Shown: positions 13,401 through 24,462 of the stretch, in pieces | Numbering within the stretch: the first letter of the stretch is position 1 | Layout of the letters: every line of letters begins with the position of its first letter | NCBI GenBank assembly: GCA_035771175.1 | Contig: CM069611.1 | Span: 14,848,366 to 14,912,365, forward strand | From: Paratinospora sagittata | Lineage: Eukaryota > Streptophyta > Magnoliopsida > Ranunculales > Menispermaceae | Reading direction: 5' to 3' | Length of the DNA stretch: 64,000 nucleotides | Position numbers and translations under genes: made by a program | Notes under the pieces: generated by a model | Databases searched by the model: none | Told to the model about the DNA's origin: nothing | The model's input: only the letters and a program-made list of their open reading frames with translations

Positions 13401-16400
13401 ATGCAAAGCAAGTAATTAAAACACTCAAAACATAATTTGATCAAACATATAAATTAACAAACCGAAATAATGTATAAAAACCAATTTATTCCTAAACTAA
13501 CAAATGAATCAAAACTAACATAAACACACTAAACTAATATATAAATCATCCTAAAACATGCTATAAATCCTATCTAAATATGTAACTATCACCAGTCCCC
13601 TAAAGTGTAGCCCATAGCCAATCTACTTGCGCTTACCCACAAAGACGCGAAGAAAAAGGAAGACTCTCAAAACCCCACCCCCATCTTTCTCTAGATCCTC
13701 AAAAATACGATTATTCCTGTCCTTCCAAGTAGCCCAAACAACAACAAAAACAATAACTCTCCAGTAATCCCGCCTGCCCCTTAGGAATGGAGCATCTTGT
13801 GGAAGGCTCCAGAGGCTTGCCTCATTTGAGAGCATATCCCAATGAAGATAGTTCCTCCATCTCCTCCAAATGTCTTTTGCGAACAAGCATTCAGTAAAAA
13901 TGTGAGCGCTAGATTCAGCCTCCTGTTTATAAAAACAGCACCAGCTAGGAGGGATAGCCAAATGTGGAAGGTGTCTTTGTAGCATATCTGCACAATTCAA
14001 CTTGCCGTGGCAAATGGTCCAACCTAAGAACTTGGCTTTAGAAGGACCATGAACTTTCCATATAAAAGAAAATGGCGACGGATGTGAAATGGATTGAGGG
14101 GGACTTGGAATAGATATCAAATGTTGAAAGAAGGATTTGGACGAGAAATCACCCGAGGATTTTAAGGACCACCAAACTCTGTCCCCTTCCCCCGTGAGAT
14201 GAATTCCTTCTAAGATAGCAAAGAGGTTAGCAGCTTCCTCAGATTCTCTATTGGAAAGGTTCTTACTTAGGTGAAGGTTCCAAGAGAGAGTCCCTCCCCC
14301 TAAGACATCGATATGAGAGGCAAAATTATTAATGGGAAGATGATGCTTGGTGGAGAGTCGATAAAGGCTAGGAAACAATGGTTGAAAGCTATCAGTACCA
14401 CACCAAATGTTCTCCCAAAAAAGAAAGGAAGAGTCGTCGCCTACCTTAAGTGCAAGAGGGGTTTGGAAAACAGGGTACAAGGAATGAATGAATTTCCATG
14501 GGCTTTTATGGGTTGCTTTAGCTACTTTATTCTATGTCACCCTCCTGAGTGCATCAACTGTTTTATTCTCAACACTAGATTTGTGAATAATCACAAAACT
14601 ATATTCTTGTAAGAAGGAAACCCGAAATCCATGTCGACTTCTTTTGGGAGTTGATGTACTTGAGACTTGAGAGCTTCATGATCCAAATACAACACAAATT
14701 CTTTTGGGAGATGGTAATGACGCCAATAGAGCAACGTTTGAACCACCACATAGAACTCATTGTCATAGACAGAGTACTTTTGCTTTGCATCATTGAGTTT
14801 CTCACTGAAACCTCCAATTCCAACATTTCATGCATCACAGGCTACATCGAACACTTTTGAAAATTTTGGTAATTGTAAAGCAGATGCTTTAGTTAACTTT
14901 TGCTTGATTTGTTCAAAGGCCTTCGTTGCCGCTTTAGTCCAAATCAACTGATTTTGCTTCAAACAATTAGTTATAGGTGCCATAACAGTGTTGAAATTTT
15001 TAATAAACCGCCGATAATATGTTGCAAGGTCATGGAAGCTTCGAACTTCCTACAATGTCTCGGGAATAGGCCATCCTACAATAGCCATTACCTAGCACGG
15101 TTCCAAAAATCGAAAAAAATTTGGCGAGTTTTTTCAGTTTTTTGAACCACCGAAGTGGGAAGTGGATGTAAAATAAAAAATGCAAAAATTGGTCGAAAAA
15201 ATTTGATAAAATTCGACAAACTTCGATAAAAGTTCAATTTTCAATTAGAAAATGCAGAAAATCAACACAAAATTTAATGAAATTCGACAAAATTCGATGA
15301 AATTCAATAGAGCAGTAAAAAGGTGTTATTTCATCAATAAAAATAAAAAATACCAATGATTTTGCATTATTTTCAACTTCATCAACCAACATAGCAATAT
15401 AATTTTAAAAAAAATCTAACAAGTTAACAACAGGGCCGACCCTAGGGCAGGGCCCACAGGTCGACGACCTTGGCCCTCAAATTTTGGGGACCTCATATTA
15501 TATATATATATATATAAAATATCATTTTTATATTTAATTCAAAAAAGTTTTATATTTTATATTTTTTTAATATCATTTTTAACTTAACTTTTTTTAATTA
15601 AATTATTAGGGGGCCAGATTTTGCACCAAAATTTTTCAATTTTTCCCTCTTTTTGTTCTTTGAAAAAAAATCAGTATCAAATTAATGAGGGTATAAAAGA
15701 CAAGGTCGACGGAGAAAAATGTGCGTTACTTTCATAGGAATGATATCACACCAAATAGAATCATGGTAGAATTCACAAGAAAGAGAAACAAGACAACTTT
15801 GATTTATTGGAATAGATGTGTTATCCATCCAAGTACCTTGTAAGGCTGCAGGTGTGGCTCAACAGGAAGTTTAAGGTGTTCAACTGTGGATTTTGAAACA
15901 ACGTTCATGCAGCTTCCACTGTCAATAATAAGCTTGTGAGCTTTATTTCCACAACGAACTAGCATTTGGAAAATGGAGGTTCGTTGCCAATCTTCCTCTT
16001 CAACTTTAGGGGGCTGCAAGGATGTGTCGAACAACAGTGACCACGTCTAGGTCAGCAAGATTGTAAATCCCATAATCAAAAGAATCTCCGTCTTCATCCT
16101 TTTGTTGTTCTGCTTCTTCTTCACACTTCATTCTTATTGTAAATTCTTCTTTGGGCAAAATATGCCACGTGTCCTAGCTGTTGACATTTGAAACACTTCG
16201 TTCCCTTGCCCTTCAGATCAACCAATTGAGAAGAAGATGGTTTATGATCAGAAGGTTAATTAGATGATTGAACCAGACCTGTTTTAGTGCTGTGAGCTGC
16301 ATTATTAGGGGCTTTAGGCACTGGTTCAGCAGCTGAAACTCCGAAGTTCTTTTTGGATGAATTTCCCAAGTATTCCTCCCTGTTCAATGCAACCTGGAAG

Positions 16401-19175
16401 CATGCTCCAAGTTGTACAGTGGCTGCCACAACAACTCTCTTTATTTCATACCTCAGGCCAACTTTGAATCTTGCAAGAGTTTGTTGCAACTCCTCCATTA
16501 TTTTGCTCCTAGTCTTCAGCTCATCGAAACTTTTGCATGTATTCAACAACAGAAAGATTGTTTTGCTTCAAACTGATGAATTGATCACATAACTTTTAAT
16601 AATAATTGCCGGGCATATATTTCTCACGAAGCTTGGTCTTCATCTCGAGCCATGTGCTAAGTGGTGGCTGCCCCATCCTTCAAATATCTCCTCCAACACC
16701 AATCCACGATAGTTTTGCCAAAACTACAAGTTTCATTTTGGCAAATCTCACTTTACGATCATCATTCATATCATATCAATCAAAGTACTCCCCCATTGTA
16801 GCAAGCCAGTCAACAAATTGTGTGGGATCCAACTTTCCTTAAAAATTTGGAACTTTTATTTGTACTTTCTTGGTAACATCTCCTGCAGTATCATTAGGCC
16901 CAATCTGTCATAAGATATTGTGGTGTTGTAGGGGTTGGACATGCTGCTGGTATTTCGCCTTGATTTTTCAACAGCATTAGCGTGAGATCCTTCTCCTTGC
17001 TCCATTGGTGTGGGTTGAACTACAACTTTTCAAGTTGTTCTACTTAAGGTGCAAAGAGTCAAGCTGCTCCATCATACGCATCAACATCTCATCATGTCGA
17101 ATATCGGATAATTTTCCTTTGAAACTCCTCCTTGACGGTGTAGCCATGCCCTAATACCAAAATGAGGTAGGACAAAGGAGGGAGGGGGGGGGTTGAAAGA
17201 TAGTAGCAGATTTGGTAGTTTTGGGATTGGGAATATTGTAAAAGAAAATAATGGCAAGGAAATAGAATTGCAAAATCAGTTAGAAGGTGTAGGAATCATT
17301 CCTAGAAGACGTTAGCATCACACCAAAGCTGGATTGTATCACACAATTCCAAAGAAGAGAAAAACTCAAATCTGAAACTTTGTTCAATGCTCCAAAAAGG
17401 AGATTCCAACCCTATTTATAGACTCTTACAGCGCAAAATATCAAGAATCATTTATGATTCTTCAAAAATACATGCATTAAAACTCTAGGAAATTTAAAAA
17501 CCCCTAGGAATTCTAAGTTTTGTATAGAGAATCTAAAAACTCCATAGAAAAAAAAAAAAAAAAAAAAGGGAAAGATGTTGACTTGATAGTTTTAAAAATT
17601 ATTGTTAACATTCTTTGTGCATCAAATGGAACTGTATCAAGTTTCTCTAGCTTCACATTACTTGTCTTTTCAAGGTTTTTGACTCTAGCCACAAAGAGCA
17701 TTCTTTGAGATGAATAACCTGGCTTGCATCTGTACCAAATGTCCCTATGGTGTTTTCTGTTTTTGGGAACTTTATGATTCTTATAAGTTGTGTGATAATT
17801 ACAGGGAACGGTTCTCCTTTTTTTCCAACCAGCTGAGGAAGGAGGTGGGGGAGCAAAGGAAATGGTAAAAGCTGGAGTTTTAGAGAATGTTGATGCCATA
17901 TTTGGGCTGCATGTTACTGGTTCCATGCCTATTGGTACAGTGGCCTCAAGACCTGGTCCTCTCCTTGCTGGTAGTGGCTTCTTTGAGGCAGTAATAAGTG
18001 GGAAGGGGGGTCATGCAGCAATCCCCCAGCATACAATAGACCCAATATTAGCAGCTTCCAATGTAATTGTTAGCTTGCAACATCTCGTATCACGTGAAGC
18101 AGATCCTTTGGATTCGCAGGTACCTGGTTTTAATCACCTGCTTAAAATAAACTGTTTATTCTTGATATATGTGCTTTTATTTTGCTTTTTATCTCTTAAT
18201 TCATATGGAACAGTCATTTTCATCTTGTGTGTACCTCTCTTTTTACAATCTTTCTCTGATTCCTTTTATACGTCGCTTTTGATTCCCTTGTTGAAGCTCC
18301 ATCATTAACATCTCTCAGTAACTAATGTAACAGACAAAAACCATTTTAAACTTGCATGAAGATGTAAAGGTTTTTTTTTGTCCATTTTAGTTCGAGTTTC
18401 TGCAAGGTTGGTTGTGCTAAAAAGTGAGAAAGCTTGTTTTTAACAAACTGATGCCACATTTATTTCATATAACTGTTCATTGAGCTTGAAGAACTTTGGT
18501 CATGTGAAATTCACTTGCAGGTAGTCACAGTAGCAAAATTCCAAGGAGGCGGTGCATTCAATGTCATTCCAGATTCTGTTACCATTGCAGGCACTTTCCG
18601 AGCCTTTTCAAACGAAGGCATAGAGAAACTCAAGCAGCGCATTAAGGAGGTAAATAATAATATGTATATGATATTTAAAAAAAAAAACACTTCAATTATA
18701 GTTGGTTAATCTAGTGTGGCTGCTGTTGATTGGCTTTAAACTCATGCATGTGACGCAGGTAATAACTGGACAGGCTGCTGTACAGAGGTGCAATGCAACA
18801 GTGGACTTTGCGGCAGATGGAAAGATAATTTTCCCTGCAACTGTAAATAACAAGGAGTTGCATAAGCACTTCCTAAAGGTTGCTGGGGATATGATCGGCG
18901 TCCAGAATGTTAGAGATATGCAACCACTTATGGGATCAGAGGACTTCTCCTTTTTTGGAGAGTTGATACCTGCTTACTTCTACTTCCTTGGGATGAAGAA
19001 GGAATCAGATGGAGAGATGGGAGCTGCTCACACACCCTACTTTACCGTTAATGAAGAGGCATTTCCTTATGGTGCTGCATTACATGCTTCAATGGCTGTC
19101 AGATACCTTTCTGAAATCCTGCCAAAATCTCATCCTACCCAAAAAGAAAAAGTAATTGCCCGCGATGAGTTGTAA
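1421..19175 (+). CDS. ILR1-like IAA-amino acid hydrolase (M20 family), five exons
   Basis: Hydrolyses amide-linked auxin conjugates to release free IAA, probably in the ER lumen. Coding exons: 1421-1777, 1876-2001, 17805-18119, 18521-18649 and 18759-19175. All junctions are GT-AG and phase 0, giving about 447 aa, the usual family length. Residues 1-24 form a hydrophobic signal peptide; the protein ends in RDEL, an ER-retrieval signal. Expected M20 metal ligands are visible: Cys137 and His139 in 'HACGHDAH', the Glu172-Glu173 pair in 'QPAEEGG', His197 in 'GLHV' and His400 in 'AAHTPYF'. These positions parallel the published ligands of Arabidopsis ILL2 (Cys137, His139, Glu173, His197, His397). 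'[15 protein letters not shown]' is typical of the dimerisation domain. The second intron is 15.8 kb and full of transposons, whereas the others are 98, 401 and 109 bp. No coding lesion was seen. The family is clear; the exact paralogue is not. Confidence 0.93.
2002..2505. other. 5' part of intron 2, no repeat recognised
   Basis: Starts with the donor after the DDLQ codons. The sequence is AT-rich and non-coding. Short open frames here have no family features. It is probably original intron sequence left of the transposon insertions. Confidence 0.4.
2507..4556. repeat. Head-to-head inverted pair of LTR-like sequences
   Basis: The left arm (about 2507-3047) and right arm (about 3741-4556) are inverted copies. 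Shared landmarks, read in opposite orientations, are: the edge 'TTGGGGGTATGA', a 'TATATAGAGCTCAAGG' TATA-like segment, 'GATGCTTAAGTTAGCCT', 'AAATCCACA', and the far edge 'GTTGGTCCAAA'. Both arms also carry tandem units of roughly 80 bp built on 'GTGAGCTTCTAAGGAAGA'. A spacer of about 0.7 kb separates them. The TG-like start, the internal TATA and the large arms suggest two LTRs or short non-autonomous elements inserted in opposite orientation, or a foldback element. No coding region was found in the arms or spacer. Confidence 0.65.
4798..5143. mobile_element. hAT-type MITE with 8-bp target duplication
   Basis: The element begins 'CTATGTTACC' and ends with its inverse 'GGTAACATAG'. It is flanked on both sides by the exact 8-bp direct repeat 'TTTGGCAC' (4790-4797 and 5144-5151). 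It is about 346 bp long, non-coding and lies in the large hydrolase intron. An 8-bp duplication and short terminal inverted repeats are the signature of hAT-superfamily non-autonomous elements, although the terminal bases are not the commonest hAT ends. Confidence 0.75.
5470..5810 (+). mobile_element. RTE-type LINE, degenerate 3' coding end
   Basis: In one + frame the translation reads LRWMCGH, then after one stop [13 protein letters not shown], then fragments with a GRG stretch and a terminal 'GKGF'-like piece. These are hallmark segments of the C-terminal region of plant RTE-clade LINE proteins. Several stops and frameshifts show it is dead. No 5' part is visible nearby. Confidence 0.65.
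5811..8570. other. Intron 2 stretch without identifiable gene
   Basis: About 2.8 kb of AT-rich sequence. Nothing in six frames resembles a host exon. A segment around 7380-7700 reads like decayed retrotransposon sequence but has no motif I can name. I see no structured RNA and no clear repeat boundary. Confidence 0.3.
8575..8840 (-). mobile_element. L1-type LINE, 3' end of ORF2 (RNase H-like tail)
   Basis: A T-run at 8579-8588 corresponds to the poly(A) tail read on the - strand. The adjacent - strand frame gives [11 protein letters not shown] followed by a short C-terminal tail, as at the end of the RNase H region of plant L1-type LINEs. It is only a few hundred bases and 5'-truncated. A further RTE-like scrap follows on the + strand at about 8840-8980. 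Confidence 0.5.
9040..9660 (-). mobile_element. L1-type LINE fragment with zf-RVT domain
   Basis: Read on the - strand, the region encodes the zinc-binding domain of plant LINE reverse transcriptases: [19 protein letters not shown], then NPHI and QCVLCKK, with Cys and His ligands in the expected order. Stops and frameshifts are present, including a purine-rich interruption at 9458-9470. It is closely similar in layout to fragments at 13.6-14.5 kb and 63.2-64.0 kb, all on the - strand. Confidence 0.65.
9941..10527 (-). repeat. 3' LTR of the gypsy element
   Basis: About 587 bp. It aligns with 17163-17546, sharing for example 'GCAGATTTGGTAGTTTTGGGA' in part and 'GGAATTCTAAGTTTTGTATA'. This copy carries a 34-bp tandem duplication at 10032-10099 that the other LTR lacks, so the duplication arose after insertion. 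A purine-rich candidate polypurine tract lies just outside it at about 10535-10555 (read on the - strand). Confidence 0.75.
10640..12097 (-). pseudogene. Gypsy integrase and chromodomain (broken)
   Basis: From the high coordinate down: integrase zinc-binding domain (about 12097-11735; [19 protein letters not shown] followed by [12 protein letters not shown]), integrase core (about 11700-11330; [11 protein letters not shown], then FHPQTDGQ), a C-terminal integrase tail ([15 protein letters not shown]), and a chromodomain (about 10850-10640; ending [17 protein letters not shown]). The pieces lie in several frames separated by stops, so nothing functional is made. The chromodomain places the element among plant chromoviruses. 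Confidence 0.8.
12098..14532 (-). mobile_element. L1-type LINE inserted in the gypsy pol gene
   Basis: The 3' end is a T-run at 12098-12112 followed by 'TTGACAAGAAAC', a common 3' terminus of plant LINEs read in reverse. The coding part (14480-13623) has a long open frame ending in the LINE zinc-binding domain ([21 protein letters not shown], then [13 protein letters not shown]). Outside both ends the gypsy frame resumes: RNase H text ending VDALRRVT on one side and [13 protein letters not shown] on the other, with a short shared 'TATG' at the junctions. The insertion therefore interrupted a gypsy element. It is 5'-truncated. Confidence 0.75.
12241..13595. repeat. Unclassified repeat nested in the LINE 3' region
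   Basis: Starts 'TTGTTGCGTGCAAAACAG' and carries 'AAGTGTACGG' and 'GTATCGTCCTCAGGGA', words seen in a recurring class of plant repeat. The repeat at 59148-60912 starts in a similar way and also has 'GTATCGTCCT'. It separates the LINE coding region from the LINE poly(A) end. It has no coding capacity. Family not identified; it may be a non-autonomous element mobilised by others. Confidence 0.5.
14540..15080 (-). pseudogene. Gypsy RT C-terminus and RNase H (broken)
   Basis: Read on the - strand: [34 protein letters not shown], then RNase H text [30 protein letters not shown] and finally [13 protein letters not shown]. This is the usual RT/RNase H junction of Ty3-gypsy elements, with frameshifts. 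The N-terminal RT half is absent. It abuts the LINE insertion at 14532. Confidence 0.75.
15100..15430. repeat. Dispersed repeat, copy 1 (second copy at 57050-57415)
   Basis: Low-GC sequence rich in 'AAAATTCGA' words. It matches 57050-57415 in order and wording, including 'GAAGTGGATGTAA', 'AAAAAATGCAAAAATT', 'TTATTTCATCAATA' and 'TTTTCAACTTCATCAACCAA'. It replaces part of the gypsy RT. No coding potential, family unknown. Confidence 0.6.
15434..15640. mobile_element. hAT-like terminal fragment
   Basis: Begins 'CAGGGCCGACCCTAGGGC' and continues 'GGGCCCACAGG', resembling the ends of a widespread plant hAT-type repeat. An (AT)n run follows at about 15498-15516. The opposite terminus is not clear; 'GGGGGCCAGATTTTG' near 15610 may be a relic. 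Assignment is from memory of the motif and is weak. Confidence 0.35.
15804..16842 (-). pseudogene. Gypsy gag and aspartic protease (broken)
   Basis: Gag text on the - strand runs from about 16842 with [17 protein letters not shown] to [12 protein letters not shown], then a region with [15 protein letters not shown] zinc-knuckle relic ([14 protein letters not shown]) near 16140-16200 has lost its last cysteine. The protease follows at 16034-15804 with '[13 protein letters not shown]', a normal DSG active-site motif. Stops and frameshifts separate the segments. Confidence 0.75.
17163..17546 (-). repeat. 5' LTR of the gypsy element, truncated
   Basis: Aligns with 9941-10400. It ends abruptly at 'CTCCATAG' followed by a run of 21 A's (17549-17569) and then intron sequence, so the LTR promoter end is lost. 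A run of nine G's at 17184-17192 is specific to this copy. Confidence 0.7.
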
Positions 19176-20839
19176 GGTGCTCCAATGATTTATCTTGAAT
19201 TGTATGTCATGTAACCAACCATTTGGAATCTTATTATGTTCAAAAGCTACATGTTTTCCTCGTATCCAGCTTCCCCCTTGATGCACTGATGATGATGATG
19301 CAGTGGGCGGCTATACCAGTTGATTTATGTTTTTCCTCTTGTCAAATTAGCGTAAATGTGAAGAAGTTTTCATCCTTGCTATTACATTTTCTTTTGTTCC
19401 AACTTCTAATATAAAGTAGGGTTTGATGGAAAAGACGGCATTAAAAGGACTTGAAAAGACAAAATGTTTAAAAAAATAATCACAAATGGCCACTTCAAAT
19501 GAAAAATGAAACGACACCTTTTGCGAAAAATTGCCGCATTGCCCATGTAGCAGAGCCAGTTTGCCTTGTAGAGATTGAGCAATAGCATAACAGAGAGCAG
19601 CTTGGTCTTCTTGAACTTTGGCCTAGGGAGAATTTTTTTTAAAAGTACTTTTTTGATAAGCGTTTTTAGGGAAAGTGTTTTTGGCAAAAGTTGGTTTCTT
19701 CCACCTTTTTCTAAAAGCTGATTTTTTAAAAAGAAAAAATTATCAAAATTTAATTAGAAATGTTGTCGAATACTTATAAAAGTGCTTTTGTTTTATAAGT
19801 ACTTAAAAAGAAAAACTTTGCCAAACGGGGCTTTGCTTTTAGGCCTAGTAAACAACAGGAGATCAACAAAGTAGCGGAGAGCTCAATCTCATAATGTGTG
19901 AGCTAAGCCCTAAAGTAGGAGGAATTAGACAATTTGTGCTCATTTGAGTAGCTATTTTACCAAGTAAGTAATTTGCATCTTATCAGTGGACTAGGCAAGA
20001 GAGTTAAGGACATTAATGGAGAAATAACAACCCCTTTCATGAATTAAATATTATTAACTTAATTGGTTACCAATATCTTGGAAACTATCATGAATACTAA
20101 AAAATACATTATGATTTTGCCCGGTTTAAGACTTGGAAGTAAAATCCTAACCATGGTACGGTGTGATAGCTAATTAACTTCAATTACTCGGCATTAATCT
20201 CTAATTAGTAATTAGTAGTCATTTATTCTGCTCCAGAATATCCTTATTGACCTATTATTCTTTCGGTACGTACGAAGAAAGAAAGATTTTGATGTGTATT
20301 TGACAAGAAATTATCCCTACCAATTTCAATGCAAGAATCACAAACAAAAATGTCAATTTCGCTCGGGTGCATGAGAAATGGTCATCTTTGCAGAATGTTC
20401 AGCAGGATCTCAATGATTCGTGCAACATCATCTCAGCAGGGAAAAGAGAAGACTCCCCTTAATTAAAGGGCATTTGCGTTTCAATAAGAACACAAGTTAA
20501 ACAATTATGAAGTCATACTCACCTTAAAGCTGTCAAGAGAACGTGAGGCACCAATTAGCTAAAAATTTACTTTTACAACCTCAAGCCAGAATAGCTAACT
20601 GTAGCATCCAAAATTCAACATCAGAACAAACAACTATCAATAGACATAAGTTGAGAATCCTTTTTAAACCCTAGAGAAACGGAGTGCACATGACAACCAA
20701 ATTTTGTACCAAAATTGCTCGCAAAATGAATTTCAACCATTTCAACCCTTACAAGAACTGTGTAAAAATTATAAAGATCCTAAGAGTGACATTCCCAGAA
20801 TAACTGGTTCACCCTCCAGAACTCTCTCACATTCCATGC
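19176..20839. other. Convergent intergenic region with a MITE-like repeat
   Basis: Lies between the stop codons of the hydrolase (+) and eS30 (-) genes, so it must hold both 3' UTRs and polyadenylation signals. About 19630-19850 resembles plant MITEs with self-complementary 'AAAAGTACTT' and 'AAGTACTTAAAA' words and a 'GCCAAACGGGGC' end. No clean terminal inverted repeat or target duplication could be fixed. No further gene was seen. Confidence 0.4.
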
Positions 20840-22961
<2,122 letters not shown>

Positions 22962-22970
22962 GGTTGAAAG

Positions 22971-23040
22971 CTAGGGTTTTTTCTTGTCTCTACCTCTCGA
23001 TGAAAGAAAGAACGCAGACAGTTACAGGATTTTAGGGTTC
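22971..23040 (-). promoter_or_regulatory. Telo-box-like motifs upstream of eS30
   Basis: Two copies of the interstitial telomere motif, each one base off AAACCCTAA, lie 10-80 bp upstream of the eS30 start codon. Such boxes are enriched near transcription starts of plant translation-machinery genes. Their role here is inferred. Confidence 0.5.
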
Positions 23041-23638
23041 GGGAAGGCTCACAAAGGTAACAACAGAAAAAATATGATTTTAAGAAGGCAGATATTGAAC
23101 CGGGTTTATGGCTTCTACCTCCGGTTCGATTCGACCGGCTGCTTTTGAACCGTCCAAAATTTGGTGTTTCCCGTAAGGTGCGGTGGACAAGCTTATCTTT
23201 TATTTCGTTAAATAGAAATTAAAATGTAAATTAATTGATTAATTAATGTTTAATTTTTATTTTATATATGTAATAAAAAGAAGATTATGAGAAAAAAAAA
23301 GCAGGCACAAAGATAAAAGAGGGGTAAAAATAAAAAAAAAGACAAAATAAAAGAGGACGTGTCAATGCATTGTTAAAGAATCTGTATTATTATAGTATAC
23401 TATAATTATTAATTAATTAATTGATTAATATTTTATTTTATTTTATATTTAGTAAATGAAGTTTATGTGAGAGAAAAATAGAAAAAGATAAAAGTAAAAG
23501 ACAACATGTCTTTTATTTTAAATTATTAGAATTATTAGAACTTTTTTATCGAGAATTATTAGAACAAGTTGGTAACCCCGTTCATAGTATAGCGTACTTA
23601 AATTAAAATATATAATAAATTATAATATCTAATCACAG
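23041..23638. other. AT-rich intergenic sequence upstream of eS30
   Basis: Presumed upstream promoter region of eS30 followed by very AT-rich DNA with 'TTAATTAATT' repeats. No gene or clear transposon edge. Confidence 0.3.
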
Positions 23639-24445
23639 TTGTTATACCCAAAATCAACCGACAAGTCATAATCAAAATCCCAAAAAACCACAAGTTTTTT
23701 GCCAAAAGAACAACAAACCCAAGATTGGCCCAAACATAGCAAAAAAGAACTAAGGAAATGAAATGAAGAAAATACCCTCAGTCACGGCCAAGAAAATTAT
23801 TTCGGGCGTTGGCAGGAATAATGGGTCGAGGCACCTTACCTCGACCATGGTCAAGGACCCACTCCTCGGCTTGAATGGTCGAGGCACCACACCTCAGCTT
23901 TGCCCAAGACACACCATGCCTCAATCACGGTCGAGGCGCTCCAACTAGTCCACGGTTGGGGCACTTCTCCTTGGCCACAACCGAGGCCCCCTTAACCACA
24001 ACCAGGGGTCCACTTCTGGTCGTGGTTGAGATTTACTTACACACGACATATGATGCACACCAACCCAAAGCAAACCTGATAGCGATGACTCACATCTTGA
24101 GACACAAGATATTTCATATACCTCTGATAAGGAAAGAGCTAAAATGCTATCCTATAACTAATAACTACCATGAATGTAAAAGGTCTATCTAACACTATAA
24201 AAAAGATCATCATTCTCCAAGAAAAAGGTATGCTCTGAACTTCATGTGCTAACTTAAGCATCAATGTTTTCGGTGACAACCCCCGGTGCCACCACCCTTG
24301 TCATGTGAAACGCAAGGTGATCAATTGGAGACGAGATAACTCGAAGAAGAAAGAAGACTCATCAGTTCGTTGTCAAACAACTTCATCGCACTCATCAACA
24401 AGGTGAGATTTTAGGTTGAAACATTTGGCGTCGTCTGTGAGGATG
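23639..24445 (+). mobile_element. Solo or 5' LTR with adjacent primer-binding site
   Basis: Starts at about 'TGTTATACCCAAAATCAACC' and contains a TATA-like 'CACTATAAAAAAG' near 24195. It ends just before 'TTTGGCGTCGTCTGTGAGG' (24426-24444), which resembles the primer-binding site of some large plant gypsy elements of the Tat/Ogre type. Internally, imperfect copies of a 'GGTCGAGGCACC' word recur between 23820 and 23940. No coding body follows; another LTR-like start comes about 20 bp later. Confidence 0.5.
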
Positions 24446-24462
24446 ATTGATTAAGTCAAGTT

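Larger units (their letters stand above)
9941..17546 (-). mobile_element. Ty3-gypsy chromovirus, degenerate, nested insertions
   Basis: On the - strand the order is 5' LTR (17163-17546), a primer-binding-like site just inside it (similar to the initiator-tRNA-Met type), gag, protease, RT/RNase H, integrase, chromodomain and 3' LTR (9941-10527). The LTR begins TGTGATC and ends in TCA. The two LTRs align over about 400 bp but the 5' LTR is truncated at an A-run (17549-17569). Most of the RT domain is missing between about 15.1 and 15.7 kb, replaced by other repeats, and a LINE occupies 12098-14532. The element lies antisense inside intron 2 of the hydrolase gene. It cannot be autonomous. Confidence 0.85.

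Noticed and set aside
23763..24192. Open frames in the 23.8-24.2 kb region
   Set aside because: They fall inside an LTR-like sequence with repeated GGTCGAGGC words and show no protein motif.
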